From NCBI RefSeq assembly GCF_026236535.1, contig NZ_JAHTMW010000002.1, positions 558,001 to 622,000 of the forward strand: DNA of 64,000 nt. Reading direction: 5' to 3'. Below are positions 1 through 9,861 of this stretch, in pieces (the stretch's first letter is position 1; every line of letters starts with the position of its first letter). Origin of the DNA: Streptomyces sp. SKN60. GTDB taxonomy: Bacteria; Actinomycetota; Actinomycetes; Streptomycetales; Streptomycetaceae. The position numbers and the translations under genes were made by a program. The notes beneath the pieces were generated by a model that worked only from the letters and a program-made list of their open reading frames with translations, ran no database searches and was not told the DNA's origin.

Positions 1-532
1 GGGCGACGGCGAGGGCGACGGCGGTGAGCGGCAGGGACAGGGCGGCCATCACGCCGAGCGAGATGAGGAAGAGCAGCACGTTCCCGATGGTCATCGGGAG
101 CATGAAGAGCAGGCCCTGGATCAGCTGCAGGTCGCTGGTCGCGCGGCCGACGACCTGTCCGGTGGACAGCTCGTCCTGGCGCCGCCCGTCGAGCCGGGTG
201 ATCGTCCCGTACATCTCGGTGCGCAGGTCGTGCTGGACGTCGAGGGCGAGCCGGCCGCCGTAATAGCGGCGGATGTAGGTGAGGACGTAGACGACGACGG
301 CCGCGCCGAGGAGGAGGCCGGTCCACAGGGCGAGGGAGCCCGTCCTCGAACCGATCACGTCGTCGATGACGACCTTGGTGATGAGGGGCACGAGCGCGAG
401 CACGGCCATGCCGGCGAGCGAGGAGCCCAGCGCGAGCACCACGTCCGCCTTGTACCGCCAGGCATACCCCCAGAGCCTGCGGGCCCATCCCGGGCCCCGC
501 TCCCCCGTCTGCTGCTGCCCCACCGCCGCCAC
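1..532 (-). CDS. ABC transporter, N-terminal transmembrane part (cut by window edge)
   Basis: The first ~177 residues of an ABC exporter half-transporter are visible; the rest lies beyond position 1. The reverse-strand reading gives a basic, Trp-rich N-terminus and then hydrophobic segments (VVLALGSSLAGMAVLALVPL, LALWTGLLLGAAVVVYVLTY) separated by an RRYYGGRLALDVQHDLR loop. The next segment reads TRLDGRRQDELSTGQVVGRA, the coupling-loop pattern of exporter-type ABC membrane domains. The GTG start at 532-530 is chosen because GGGAGG lies six bases upstream. A nucleotide-binding domain should follow outside the window. The substrate cannot be told. It is divergent from the gene at 775. Confidence 0.85.
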   Translation of the reverse strand, partial: MAAVGQQQTGERGPGWARRLWGYAWRYKADVVLALGSSLAGMAVLALVPLITKVVIDDVIGSRTGSLALWTGLLLGAAVVVYVLTYIRRYYGGRLALDVQHDLRTEMYGTITRLDGRRQDELSTGQVVGRATSDLQLIQGLLFMLPMTIGNVLLFLISLGVMAALSLPLTAVALAVA

Positions 533-652
533 GTGGCGCCTCCCGTCCGTCCTGCTCTACCGGAAGGGCCAACGCGGCCGACGTGCGATTTCATCCCGCG
601 GCAACAATCCCGGGCCGAAGGACCGACCCGGGCGGGTCGCAGGTCCTAGGCC

Positions 653-712
653 GCCGGGCGGCCGGGCGGCCGGGCCGGGGCCGGGGCCGGGGCCGGGGCC
701 GGGGCCGGGGCC
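653..712. repeat. GGGGCC hexanucleotide tandem repeat
   Basis: Six perfect CCGGGG units lie at 675-710, preceded by GGGCGGCC-type units from about 653. They sit in the intergenic region between two divergent genes. The G-rich strand is the + strand, so a G-quadruplex could form upstream of the gene at 775. Confidence 0.85.
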
Positions 713-733
713 TGGAGGGCACATGGCCGGGAA

Positions 734-743
734 CGAACGTTCG
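734..743. promoter_or_regulatory. 10-bp palindrome upstream of 775
   Basis: CGAACGTTCG is a perfect palindrome about 31 bp before the GTG start at 775. It could be an operator for one or both divergent genes; no regulator is identified. Confidence 0.35.
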
Positions 744-774
744 CGGCCTGCCCCCGCCGGGGTAGGACGAGGGC

Positions 775-1152
775 GTGACGGAGTCCACGCGGAGTACCGC
801 GTTTCTATGTGGCCGGCTGTGGGCGGCGATGCACGCGCTGCGCGTGATCAGCGGCCGGCCGGATCCGGGCCGGCTCGCCGGAGGGAGCGGTCTGTACGAC
901 GCCCAGCGCTTCCCCGAACGGGAGCTGAACGAGCAGCTGGCCAGGGTCGGCAAGCGCCTGCGGGCGGCGCACACGCGCGGGGTGGAGCACGCCGCGGCGG
1001 CAGCCGAGGTCTTCCGGTCCATTCCCGACCACGTTCCGGCCGGCGGCCGGCTGCCGACCGGGCTGACCAAGGAGGCCCAGGAGGAGTTCCTGCTGGGCTT
1101 CCGAACCGGACTCGATCAGTACGAGACGGAGCACGGGGCCGTCATGAAGTGA
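775..1152 (+). CDS. Orphan small protein resembling the Cas8c/Csd1 C-terminal region
   Basis: This is a 125-aa soluble, mostly helical protein with no signal or membrane segment. The GTG start is preceded by GGACGAGGG. Residues 10-20 read FLCGRLWAAMH, and residues ~93-112 read LPTGLTKEAQEEFLLGFRTG. This pairing of an N-terminal CGRL helix with a C-terminal 'L..E.Q..F.LG' helix resembles the C-terminal small-subunit-like part of type I-C Cas8c. I base that on memory of the family, not on an alignment. No cas gene or CRISPR array is nearby, so any interference role is unproven. It could equally be an unrelated conserved actinobacterial protein. It converges on the TPP enzyme. Confidence 0.6.
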   Translation: MTESTRSTAFLCGRLWAAMHALRVISGRPDPGRLAGGSGLYDAQRFPERELNEQLARVGKRLRAAHTRGVEHAAAAAEVFRSIPDHVPAGGRLPTGLTKEAQEEFLLGFRTGLDQYETEHGAVMK

Positions 1153-1165
1153 CCGTCCCGGTCAC
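1149..1165. terminator. Small inverted repeat between convergent genes
   Basis: GTGACC and GGTCAC arms flank a five-base loop. The two arms contain the stop codons of the convergent genes ending at 1152 and 1162, so the hairpin could act for both transcripts. Confidence 0.4.
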
Positions 1166-2844
1166 AGGTGCGTCGGCTCGAACATCTTCAGCAGGGCCGG
1201 GAGGACCACCACCGACGGGCCCGGGGTCTTCAGGGCCGCGGCGAGGTCCGACGCCAGGGTGTCCGGGGTGGTGAGGGTGGCCGGGACGGCGAAGGACTCG
1301 GCGAGGGCGACGAAGTCGGGGCGGGTGAGTTCGGTGGCGGTGGCCGCGCCGAAGGCGTCCGTCATGTACTCGCGCAGGATGCCGTAACCGCCGTCGTCGA
1401 CGATCAGCCAGGTGACGTCGAGCTCGTACTGCTTCGCCGTCGCCAGCTCCGCGATCGAGTACATCGCGCCGCCGTCGCCGGAGACCGCGAGCACCGGGCG
1501 GGTCGGGTCGGCCACGGCGGCGCCCAGCGCGGCGGGGAAGGCGTAGCCGAGGCCGCCGGCGCCCTGGGCCGAGTGCATGGTGTTCGGGTGGCGCGCGTCG
1601 AAGGCGGACCAGGCCCAGTAGGCCAGGATCGTCATGTCCCAGAAGCTCGGGGCCCGGGACGGGAGCGCCTCGCGGACCGCCGCCACGACCCGCTGCTCCA
1701 GGTCGAGCTCCTGGGCGGCGAGCCGGCCCCGCACCTTCGCGAGCAGGGCGGCGACCCGCTCCGGGGCGGCCGGGTCCTCCCGTACCGCCACCGTCTCCAG
1801 GAGCGCCTGGAGCGCGAGGCGGGCGTCCGCGTGGATGCCGAGCGCCGGGTGGTTTGACTCCAGCTTGCCCGCGTCGGCCTCGATCTGGATCACCCGGCCG
1901 CGCGGGGCGAAGGTGTGGTAGTTCGAGGACAGCTCGCCGAGGCCGGAGCCGACCACCAGGAGCACGTCCGCGTCCTCCAGGAAGTCCGTGGTGTGCCGGT
2001 CCTCCAGCCAGGACTGCAGGGACAGCGGGTGCTGCCACGGGAAGGCGCCCTTGCCGCCGAAGGTCGTCACGACGGGCGCCGCGATCCGCTCGGCGAGCGC
2101 CCGCAGCTTGCCGGAGGCGTCCGAGCGGACCACCCCGCCGCCCGCGACGATCACCGGGCGCTCGGCGTGCGCGAGCAGGTGCGCGGCGACGGCCGTCAGC
2201 TCGGGCCGCGGCGGGATCTCGTCGGGCGTCGCGTCCATGGCCGTGACCACCGGCAGCGTCGTCTCCGCGAGCAGCACGTCCTGCGGGATCTCCACCCACA
2301 CCGGCCCGTGCGGGGCGGTGAGCGCGGACTGCCAGGCGGCGGCGATCGCGGACGGGATCTGCGACTGCGTCCGCACGGTGTGCACGGACTTCACGACGTC
2401 CCGGAAGGACGCCTGCTGGTCGCGCAGCTCGTGGAGATAGCCGTGCCGGCCGCCGCCGAGCCCGGCGACCGGGATCTGGCTCCCGATCGCGAGCACGGGC
2501 GCGGAGGCCGCGGCCGCCTCCTGGAGCGCGGCGAGCGACATCAGCGCCCCGGGGCCGGTGGAGAGCAGCAGCGGCGCGGCCTCGCCGGTGATCCGCCCGT
2601 ACGCGTCGGCGGCGAAGCCCGCGTTGTTCTCGACCCGCAGCCCGACGTACCGCAGGTCGGAGCGGCGCAGCGCGTCGAACATGCCGAGCGCGTGCTGCCC
2701 GGGGAGCCCGAAGACCGTCGTGGCGCCGAGGCCGCTGAGGCTCTCGACGACCAGGTCCCCGCCGGTCCGCCCGGCGGGCGGGTGGAGGGCCGCCTCGGTC
2801 TGCGCGGGCGTCGGGCGCAGGACCAGGTCGTGGTCGTGGGTCAT
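1162..2844 (-). CDS. Thiamine-pyrophosphate enzyme, acetolactate synthase-like
   Basis: At 560 aa it has the usual length of the acetolactate synthase / benzoylformate decarboxylase family. Residues ~30-200 form the N-terminal pyrimidine-binding domain; Glu72 (VENNAG) is at the cofactor-activating position. The central domain covers ~215-350 and the C-terminal pyrophosphate domain ~400-550. The metal motif is GDGGAM at 456 followed by DDGGYG at 483-488, where most relatives have NN-x-x-YG, so an Asp replaces the usual Asn ligand. It lies 114 bp downstream of the agmatinase on the same strand, which suggests a joint role in guanidino or amino-acid catabolism. The substrate is unknown. It is unlikely to be the biosynthetic IlvB, because no small subunit is adjacent. 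Confidence 0.88.
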   Translation of the reverse strand: MTHDHDLVLRPTPAQTEAALHPPAGRTGGDLVVESLSGLGATTVFGLPGQHALGMFDALRRSDLRYVGLRVENNAGFAADAYGRITGEAAPLLLSTGPGALMSLAALQEAAAASAPVLAIGSQIPVAGLGGGRHGYLHELRDQQASFRDVVKSVHTVRTQSQIPSAIAAAWQSALTAPHGPVWVEIPQDVLLAETTLPVVTAMDATPDEIPPRPELTAVAAHLLAHAERPVIVAGGGVVRSDASGKLRALAERIAAPVVTTFGGKGAFPWQHPLSLQSWLEDRHTTDFLEDADVLLVVGSGLGELSSNYHTFAPRGRVIQIEADAGKLESNHPALGIHADARLALQALLETVAVREDPAAPERVAALLAKVRGRLAAQELDLEQRVVAAVREALPSRAPSFWDMTILAYWAWSAFDARHPNTMHSAQGAGGLGYAFPAALGAAVADPTRPVLAVSGDGGAMYSIAELATAKQYELDVTWLIVDDGGYGILREYMTDAFGAATATELTRPDFVALAESFAVPATLTTPDTLASDLAAALKTPGPSVVVLPALLKMFEPTHL

Positions 2845-2958
2845 GGGCCGGCTCCTTGGGGCGTGGGCGTGGTCGGGCGCGTACGCGAGGATGCCCGGCC
2901 CGGCCGGCCGCGAAGGCCGGCGGGCCGGGCACCCCGGGGAATTATCGGCTCCGCGCGA

Positions 2959-3927
2959 TCACCGGCTCGCCGCGATCTGCCGCGACATGATCGTCGTCAG
3001 CTCGTACGCCGTGTGGGACGCCGCCACCGCCGTGATCTCGGCGTGGTCGTAGGCCGGGGCGACCTCCACCACGTCGGCCGAGACCAGGTTGCAGGAGGAC
3101 AGGCCGCGCAGGATCTCCAGGAGCTCGCGGGAGGTCATGCCGCCCGCCTCGGGGGTGCCGGTGCCGGGGGCGTGGGCCGGGTCGAGGCAGTCGATGTCGA
3201 TGGAGATGTAGAGCGGGCGGTCGCCGATGCGCTGGCGCAGCTGGTCGGCGACCTCGTCGGCGCCGCGGCGGTAGATGTCCGCGGAGGTGACGATGCCGAA
3301 GCCCATCTTCTCGTCGTCGGTGAGGTCCTGCTTGCCGTAGAGCGGGCCGCGGGTGCCGACGTGCGAGAGGGCGGAGGTGTCGAGGATGCCCTCCTCGACG
3401 GCGCGGCGGAACGGGGTGCCGTGGGTGTACTCGGCGCCGAAGTACGTGTCCCAGGTGTCGAGGTGCGCGTCGAAGTGGAGCAGGGCGACCGGGCCGTGCT
3501 TCTTGGCCACCGAGCGCAGCAGCGGCAGCGCCACGGTGTGGTCGCCGCCCAGGGTCATCATGCGGGCGCCGGTGGCGAGCAGGTCGTCGGCGGCGGCCTC
3601 GATGGTCTCGACGGCCTCGTTGATGTTGAACGGGTTGGCCGCGATGTCACCGGCGTCGGCGACCTGCGCGAGGGCGAACGGGGAGGCGTCCTGCGCCGGG
3701 TTGTACGGGCGCAGCAGGCGGGAGGCCTCGCGGATCGCGTTGCCGCCGAAGCGGGCGCCGGGGCGGTAGGAGACGCCGCTGTCGAAGGGGATGCCGACCA
3801 CGGCGACGTCGGCGGTGCCGACCTCGTCGAGCCGCGGCAGCCGGGCGAACGTCGCGGGACCGGCGTACCGCGGGATGCGGGACGAGTCGATCGGGCCGCG
3901 CGGGGTGTTCTGGTCGCTGCTGCTCAT
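2959..3927 (-). CDS. speB: Agmatinase / ureohydrolase
   Basis: A 322-aa enzyme of the arginase-agmatinase family that hydrolyses a guanidino compound to an amine plus urea. All manganese ligands are present: H130 (GGDHTVALP), D153-H155-D157 (DAHLDTWD), and D244 and D246 (SIDIDCLDP). The ATG at 3927 has an AGGAGG site seven bases upstream; an in-frame extension to 4026 has no such site. It is divergent from a PucR regulator (128-bp gap) and followed by the TPP enzyme. True substrates in this family also include guanidinobutyrate, so agmatine is a family-based guess. Confidence 0.9.
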   Translation of the reverse strand: MSSSDQNTPRGPIDSSRIPRYAGPATFARLPRLDEVGTADVAVVGIPFDSGVSYRPGARFGGNAIREASRLLRPYNPAQDASPFALAQVADAGDIAANPFNINEAVETIEAAADDLLATGARMMTLGGDHTVALPLLRSVAKKHGPVALLHFDAHLDTWDTYFGAEYTHGTPFRRAVEEGILDTSALSHVGTRGPLYGKQDLTDDEKMGFGIVTSADIYRRGADEVADQLRQRIGDRPLYISIDIDCLDPAHAPGTGTPEAGGMTSRELLEILRGLSSCNLVSADVVEVAPAYDHAEITAVAASHTAYELTTIMSRQIAASR

Positions 3928-4055
3928 GGTCGGTCCTCCTGGGATGTATCGGTCCGGAGATGGATCGGTCCGGCGAGTCGACAGTAGGGGGCCGGACAGC
4001 GGCGGAGAAGTGTGCGTTTCCTCCACAGTACGGCCGCGTGGTGTACGAAGGATCC

Positions 4056-5549
4056 ATGACCACGTCCGCCGCGCCGGAGCCCGCGCCGCCCACCTCCCCC
4101 GTCCCGCTCGCCGCGCTGCTCGCCCGGCGGGACCTCGGGCTCCGGCTGCTGGCCGGGCCAGGGGACGTACCGCTGCACTGGGTGCACGCCTCGGAGATGG
4201 CCGACCCGTACCCGTATCTGCTCGGCGGCGAGCTGCTGCTCACGGCGGGCGTGCAGCTCGCCGACCCGGCGCGGTTCGTGGAGCGGGTGGTCGAGGCGGG
4301 TGCGGCGGCGCTCGGGTTCGGCGTCACGCCGGTGTACGACACGGTGCCGGCCGCGCTCGTCGGGGCCTGCGAGCGGCTCGGCCTGCCGCTGATCGAGGTG
4401 CCGCCCGAGACGCCGTTCACGGCGGTGGCCCGGGCGCTGTGGCGGCTGATGGCGGAGGCCCGGCTGCACGAGCTGCGCCGGGTGAGCGAGGCCCAGCAGT
4501 CCCTGGCGACCGCCGCCGCCCGCCCGGCGCCGGTACCTGCCGTCCTCGGCGCGCTCGCCTCACGGCTCGGCGGGCGCGCGGTGCTGTACGGCGCCGATGG
4601 CACCGAGTCGGCGGCGGCCGGCCGCGCGATCCCGCCGGAGGCGGCCCGGGCCCTCGCGGACCTGGCGGGCGTGGTCGGGCCCCGGCCCGGCGGCCCGGCC
4701 TCCGCGAGCGGGGACGGCGGCGGGCTGCGGCTCGCCGCGTACGCGCTCGGCGGCGGCGACGGCATGGCCCTCGGGATCGCGACCGAAGGGCGCGCACCGG
4801 GCGACCACACCATCGCCGGGGTCGCCGTCGTCCTGCTCTCGCTGCTCACCGCGCCGCACCGGGCCGCCGACATCTCGGTACGGGACGGGGCCCTGGCCCG
4901 GCTGCTGCTCGGCGCGCCGGTCGCGGAGGCGGCGGCCGCCCTCTCCCCCGGGCCGTGGACGGTGGTGCACGCCCGGGGCGGCGACAGCACGCCGTTCGCG
5001 GCGGCGGAGCTCGCGGCTGCCCTGGGCACGGACCTGGTGGACCCGGGCGCGGGTGCGGGTGCCGGTGCGGGCGGGGGAACGGGTGCGGGCGCGGGCCCGG
5101 CGGTGGTGCGGCTCCTGCTCCCGCCGGAGGCCGCGGCCTCCGTCACCGCCCGGCCCGGCTGGACCCTCGGCGTCAGCGCCCCCGCCGAACCCGCCGCCCT
5201 CGCCGCCGCCGACACCCAGGCCGCCCGCGCCCTGCGCCGCGCCGAGGCCACCCGCGCCCCCCTGGTCCGGCACCGCGCCAACGGCCTGGCCGGCCTCGTG
5301 GACCCGGCCGAGGCCGCCACCCACGCGCGCGTGCTGCTCGCCCCGCTCACCGAACCGCAGACCGAGACCCTGCGCACCTGGCTCTCCCTGCACGGAAGTT
5401 GGGACCGCACCGCGGTGGCCATGGACATCCACCGCAACACCGTCCGCCAGCGCATCGCCCGGATCGCGACCCTCCTCGACCGCGACCTGGACGACCCGGA
5501 CGTACGGATGGAGCTGTGGTTCGCCCTCGGCAGCGCCCGGGCCGCATAG
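4056..5549 (+). CDS. PucR-family transcriptional regulator
   Basis: A 497-aa regulator. The N-terminal PucR ligand domain (residues ~15-125) carries the motif [20 protein letters not shown]. The middle is variable. The C-terminal helix-turn-helix (~435-490) reads [15 protein letters not shown], then [13 protein letters not shown] Gly-Ala low-complexity run at ~331-347 is a likely flexible linker. The ATG at 4056 has GAAGG upstream. Its divergent placement next to agmatinase and the TPP enzyme suggests it controls them; PucR relatives commonly sense nitrogen-rich catabolites. Confidence 0.87.
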   Translation: MTTSAAPEPAPPTSPVPLAALLARRDLGLRLLAGPGDVPLHWVHASEMADPYPYLLGGELLLTAGVQLADPARFVERVVEAGAAALGFGVTPVYDTVPAALVGACERLGLPLIEVPPETPFTAVARALWRLMAEARLHELRRVSEAQQSLATAAARPAPVPAVLGALASRLGGRAVLYGADGTESAAAGRAIPPEAARALADLAGVVGPRPGGPASASGDGGGLRLAAYALGGGDGMALGIATEGRAPGDHTIAGVAVVLLSLLTAPHRAADISVRDGALARLLLGAPVAEAAAALSPGPWTVVHARGGDSTPFAAAELAAALGTDLVDPGAGAGAGAGGGTGAGAGPAVVRLLLPPEAAASVTARPGWTLGVSAPAEPAALAAADTQAARALRRAEATRAPLVRHRANGLAGLVDPAEAATHARVLLAPLTEPQTETLRTWLSLHGSWDRTAVAMDIHRNTVRQRIARIATLLDRDLDDPDVRMELWFALGSARAA

Positions 5550-5584
5550 GGCTCGCTCTCCCCGCGGGCCGGGGCTGGATCACA

Positions 5585-5600
5585 GTCCAGAACTCTGGAC
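5585..5600. promoter_or_regulatory. Perfect inverted repeat GTCCAGA-N2-TCTGGAC
   Basis: Seven-base arms are separated by AC, 36 bp after the pucR stop and about 90 bp before the acyl-CoA dehydrogenase start. With no T-run following, an operator is more likely than a terminator. Confidence 0.45.
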
Positions 5601-5634
5601 ACTTTCAACAACCCACGGGTAACTTGGACTGAGC

Positions 5635-5642
5635 AAGCGCTT
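5635..5642. promoter_or_regulatory. AAGCGCTT operator-like core upstream of acyl-CoA dehydrogenase
   Basis: AGCAAGCGCTTAGA at 5632-5645 contains an 8-bp palindrome. It resembles the CAAG-NN-CTTG sites used by TetR-type regulators of actinobacterial acyl-CoA genes, with two mismatches. Which protein binds is unknown. Confidence 0.35.
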
Positions 5643-5689
5643 AGACAAGCGTTGCGCCGGACCAGGACAGGACCCGAAGGAGGCGGCTC

Positions 5690-6847
<1,158 letters not shown>

Positions 6848-7720
6848 GTGCCGGAGGCAACACCCACGGCACTGGATGCCCTGCTCGATCTGCTCGACCT
6901 GGAGCGGATCGAGCGGGACATCTTCCGCGGCGAGTCCCGGTCCGCGCTCGTCCCCCGCGTCTTCGGCGGCCAGGTGGCCGCCCAGGCGCTGGTGGCGGCG
7001 GGCCGGACGGTCCCGGCCGACCGACTCGCCCACTCGCTCCACGCGTACTTCCTGCGCCCCGGCGACCCGGGCGCGCCGATCGTCTACAACGTGGACCGCA
7101 TCCGCGACGGGCGTTCCTTCACCACCCGCCGGGTCGTCGCCGTCCAGCACGGCCAGCCGATCTTCCACCTCTCGGCGTCCTTCCAGACGTACGAGGAGGG
7201 GCTCGACCACCAGGCGGACATGCCGCCCGCCCCGGACCCGGAGTCGCTGCCCACGCCGGCCGAGATGCTGCCCCGCCACCTCCCCCGCGAGGTCGCGGAC
7301 CGGCTGATCGAGGCGCGGGCGGCGGTGGACCTGCGCTATGCCGAGACGCCCCCGTGGGGGACGGTCGGGGAGCCGCGCGAGCCGCGCTCCCAGGTCTGGT
7401 TCCGCACCAACGGCAAACTGGCCGACGACCCGCTCCTGCACGTCGTGCTCGCCACGTACGTCTCCGACATGACGCTGCTCGACTCGGTCCTGCTCGCGCA
7501 CGGGCGCGGCGGCTGGGCGGTCGGTGACGTCGTGGGCGCCTCGCTCGACCACGCGATGTGGTTCCACCGCCCCTTCCGGGCGGACGAGTGGCTGCTGTAC
7601 GACCAGGAGTCGCCGACCGCGTCCGGCGGGCGCGGTCTGGGCCAGGCCCGGATCTACACGCAGGACGGGCGGCTCGCGATCTCCGTCATCCAGGAGGGTG
7701 TCGTTCGCGTCCCGCGCTGA
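6848..7720 (+). CDS. tesB: Acyl-CoA thioesterase II (TesB type)
   Basis: A 290-aa double-hotdog thioesterase that hydrolyses acyl-CoA to free acid and CoA. N-terminal markers are FRGESR and VFGGQVAAQAL, then HSLHAYFLRPGDP at ~63-75. C-terminal markers are LDHAMWFHRPFRADEW and VIQEGVVR, which hold the Asp and Gln of the TesB active site. The GTG start immediately follows the TAA of the upstream dehydrogenase, so translation is probably coupled; no independent ribosome site is visible. Together the pair would oxidise or release acyl-CoAs. Confidence 0.9.
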   Translation: MPEATPTALDALLDLLDLERIERDIFRGESRSALVPRVFGGQVAAQALVAAGRTVPADRLAHSLHAYFLRPGDPGAPIVYNVDRIRDGRSFTTRRVVAVQHGQPIFHLSASFQTYEEGLDHQADMPPAPDPESLPTPAEMLPRHLPREVADRLIEARAAVDLRYAETPPWGTVGEPREPRSQVWFRTNGKLADDPLLHVVLATYVSDMTLLDSVLLAHGRGGWAVGDVVGASLDHAMWFHRPFRADEWLLYDQESPTASGGRGLGQARIYTQDGRLAISVIQEGVVRVPR

Positions 7721-7742
7721 CACCCGGACATACCGTCCGACT

Positions 7743-8687
7743 ATGTCGGAAATCGGTGAAAGCACCGCTGGAAACACCGGGGAAAGCACCTCCACGGTGA
7801 TCGTGGCGGCGGTGGCGAACCTCGGGATCGCCGCCGCCAAGGCCGTCGCGGGCGTGATCAGCGGATCGAGCGCGATGCTCTCCGAGGCGGCCCACTCGGT
7901 GGCCGACACCGTGACCGAGGGCATGCTGCTCACCGCGCTGCGGCGGGGCAGCCGCCCGGCCGACGAGGACCATCCGCTCGGGCACGCGGGCGAGCGCTAT
8001 GTGTGGGCACTGCTCGCGGCGGTGGCGACCTTCGTGGGCGGCGCCGTCTTCTCCTTCTACGACGGCATCCACACGCTCGTCCAGGGCGAGGAGCTCGGCG
8101 ATCCGCTCGTCTCGTACCTCGTGCTCGGCATCGCCGCCGTCCTGGAGGGCTTCTCGCTGCGGACCGCGATCCGGCAGGTCAGCGCGGAGGCCGAGCGCGC
8201 CGCGGCGCCGTTCTCCCGCTATCTGCGGCTCACCCCGGACACGACCGTCAAGGCCGTCGTCATGGAGGACTCCGCCGCCCTGGCCGGTCTGATGCTCGCG
8301 GCCGGCGGGCTGCTCGGCGGGCAGATCACCGGCTCCGGCGTCTGGGACGGCGTCGCGTCGATCCTCATCGGCTGCCTGCTCGTGTACGTGGCCTGGGTGC
8401 TGGGCCGCTCCAACGCCGAGCTCCTGGTGGGCCGGGCCCTGCCGCCGCGGATGCGGGACGCGGTGCGGGACGAGCTCCTCGCGGTGGACCACGTGGTCTC
8501 CGTCCTGGACCTCACGACCCTGATCCAGGGCCCGGAGGAGGTGCTGGTCGCCGCGAAGGTCGACTTCCGCGACGTGGCCTCGGCCGAGCAGGTCGAGCTG
8601 GCCTGCGAGGACGCCGAACGGCGGCTCCGGGCCCGCTTCCCGTCCGTCCGGCGCGTCTACCTGGACCCGACGCCGGGCCGCGGTTGA
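7743..8687 (+). CDS. Cation diffusion facilitator family transporter
   Basis: A 314-aa membrane protein with about six transmembrane helices and a C-terminal cytoplasmic domain (~215-314). The helix-2 metal site reads SEAAHSVADT (H-x3-D). The corresponding helix-5 site reads MEDSAAL rather than the HxxxD of zinc exporters, which may shift metal preference. It would exchange divalent metal for protons. It begins 22 bp after tesB with no good ribosome site, so the start is less certain. Metal unknown. Confidence 0.87.
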   Translation: MSEIGESTAGNTGESTSTVIVAAVANLGIAAAKAVAGVISGSSAMLSEAAHSVADTVTEGMLLTALRRGSRPADEDHPLGHAGERYVWALLAAVATFVGGAVFSFYDGIHTLVQGEELGDPLVSYLVLGIAAVLEGFSLRTAIRQVSAEAERAAAPFSRYLRLTPDTTVKAVVMEDSAALAGLMLAAGGLLGGQITGSGVWDGVASILIGCLLVYVAWVLGRSNAELLVGRALPPRMRDAVRDELLAVDHVVSVLDLTTLIQGPEEVLVAAKVDFRDVASAEQVELACEDAERRLRARFPSVRRVYLDPTPGRG

Positions 8688-8699
8688 GCACGGCGGGAA

Positions 8700-8716
8700 G
8701 GGGCCGCGGAGGCCCC
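8700..8716. terminator. GC hairpin between convergent genes
   Basis: GGGGCC and GGCCCC arms with a five-base loop lie between the convergent CDF and phosphatase-like genes. There is no T-run; the call is weak. Confidence 0.35.
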
Positions 8717-8752
8717 GGCCCCCGGCCACGCCCCCGGCCGCACCCCGACCCG

Positions 8753-9538
8753 TCAGGCGTTCGTCAGACCCGCCGCGTCGAGCACGTACGCCGTCATCGG
8801 CTCGTAGTAGCGCGGGTCCACGACGTGGTCGTCGAGCGGGATCGTAACCTGCATGGTGCCCTCGGCCTCGGCGAGGAAGAGCGCCGGGTCGTTGCAGTCG
8901 GCGTAGCCCATGGACTCCAGGCCCCGCTGGGCGGCGCGGCCCGCCCAGCCGTGGTCGGCGACGACCAGGTCCGGCGCGGGCTCGCCGAGCGCGTCCAGGC
9001 CGTCCAGGATCGCGTTCATGGGCTCCGGGGAGTGGGTGTGCCACAGGCTGGCGCCCCGCTCGAAGACGGCGACGTCGGCGAACTGCACCACGTACCCCTC
9101 GTCGGCGGTCAGCCCGCCGGGGATCCGCACGATGTCGCAGCCGCTGGCCCGCAGCGCGGCGGCGATCCGGCTGTGCGCGTCGATCAGCGAGCCGGGGTGC
9201 CCAGTCGCGAACAGCACCCGCTCCTTCGCGGCGGCGGCCTTGGCGAGCCGCGCGGCCATCCGGTCGAGCGCCGCCACGGTCAGCTCGGGGTCGATGGTGT
9301 CCTGCCCGGCGCGGTGCGCCGGGTCGTCGACGACACCGCACCGCTCGGCCATCACGGCGAGCACGTCCTGCTCGTCCGTCCACCGGTCGCCGAACTCGAG
9401 GCCGAACCAGTAGTGGCGGTCGCCGTTGGCGAGCTTCCGGTAGTGGCTGAGGTTGTTGTCGCGCGGGGTGGCGACGTCCCCGGCGATACGGGTCCGGACG
9501 AGGTGCTCGACGAGGTCGGCGCGGCTGAGTATCGGCAT
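8753..9538 (-). CDS. Conserved phosphatase-like protein
   Basis: About 261 aa, soluble. I recall this family as conserved in Streptomyces and loosely annotated as phosphatase. Visible conserved stretches are RDNNLSHYRKLANGDRHYW near the N-terminus, ATGHPGSLIDAHSR in the middle, and VVADHGWAG and YADCNDPALFLAEAEGT toward the end. They are rich in Asp, His and Asn, as in a metal-dependent hydrolase, but I cannot name the fold. The start is uncertain between ATG 9538 and ATG 9547; neither has an ideal ribosome site. Its role next to the acyl-CoA genes is unknown. Confidence 0.7.
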   Translation of the reverse strand: MPILSRADLVEHLVRTRIAGDVATPRDNNLSHYRKLANGDRHYWFGLEFGDRWTDEQDVLAVMAERCGVVDDPAHRAGQDTIDPELTVAALDRMAARLAKAAAAKERVLFATGHPGSLIDAHSRIAAALRASGCDIVRIPGGLTADEGYVVQFADVAVFERGASLWHTHSPEPMNAILDGLDALGEPAPDLVVADHGWAGRAAQRGLESMGYADCNDPALFLAEAEGTMQVTIPLDDHVVDPRYYEPMTAYVLDAAGLTNA

Positions 9539-9861
9539 GGCCCCCATTCTGCCGTTCCCACCGCCCCGCCGGGGCCCCGCCCACACGGTGGACGGAGCCC
9601 GGGACGGGCCCGCGGGCCGGAGGTGCGGGTTCCGCCGAACGGAGGCCATGGCTCCGGCGCACCGGACGGCGTCGGGACCGCCGCGCGGCCAGGCCGCGGC
9701 CGGCGGCCCGGGTCCGGCGCACCCGGGCGGTCTCGGGCCCCCGGCCGCCGAGGCTCGGCCCGCGCCGAGGTCGGAGGCGCCGCCGAGCTCGCGCCGCGGA
9801 GGCCCGGATTCCGCCGGACCGGCCGCCCCGGCCCCGCGCCCGGCGGCGCCACGGCCGCGCC
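9539..9861. other. Intergenic stretch without recognised genes
   Basis: About 320 GC-rich bases between the phosphatase-like gene (its upstream side) and the 3' end of accR. CCGGCGCACC appears twice (around 9655 and 9715). No convincing gene, promoter or terminator is seen. Confidence 0.5.

Noticed and set aside
775..1152. A CRISPR-Cas locus suggested by the Cas8c-like protein
   Set aside because: No repeat-spacer array and no other cas gene are found anywhere in the window.
366..1274. Open frame on the plus strand across the GGGGCC repeat
   Set aside because: It encodes a Gly-Pro repeat with no start signal and overlaps two better genes.
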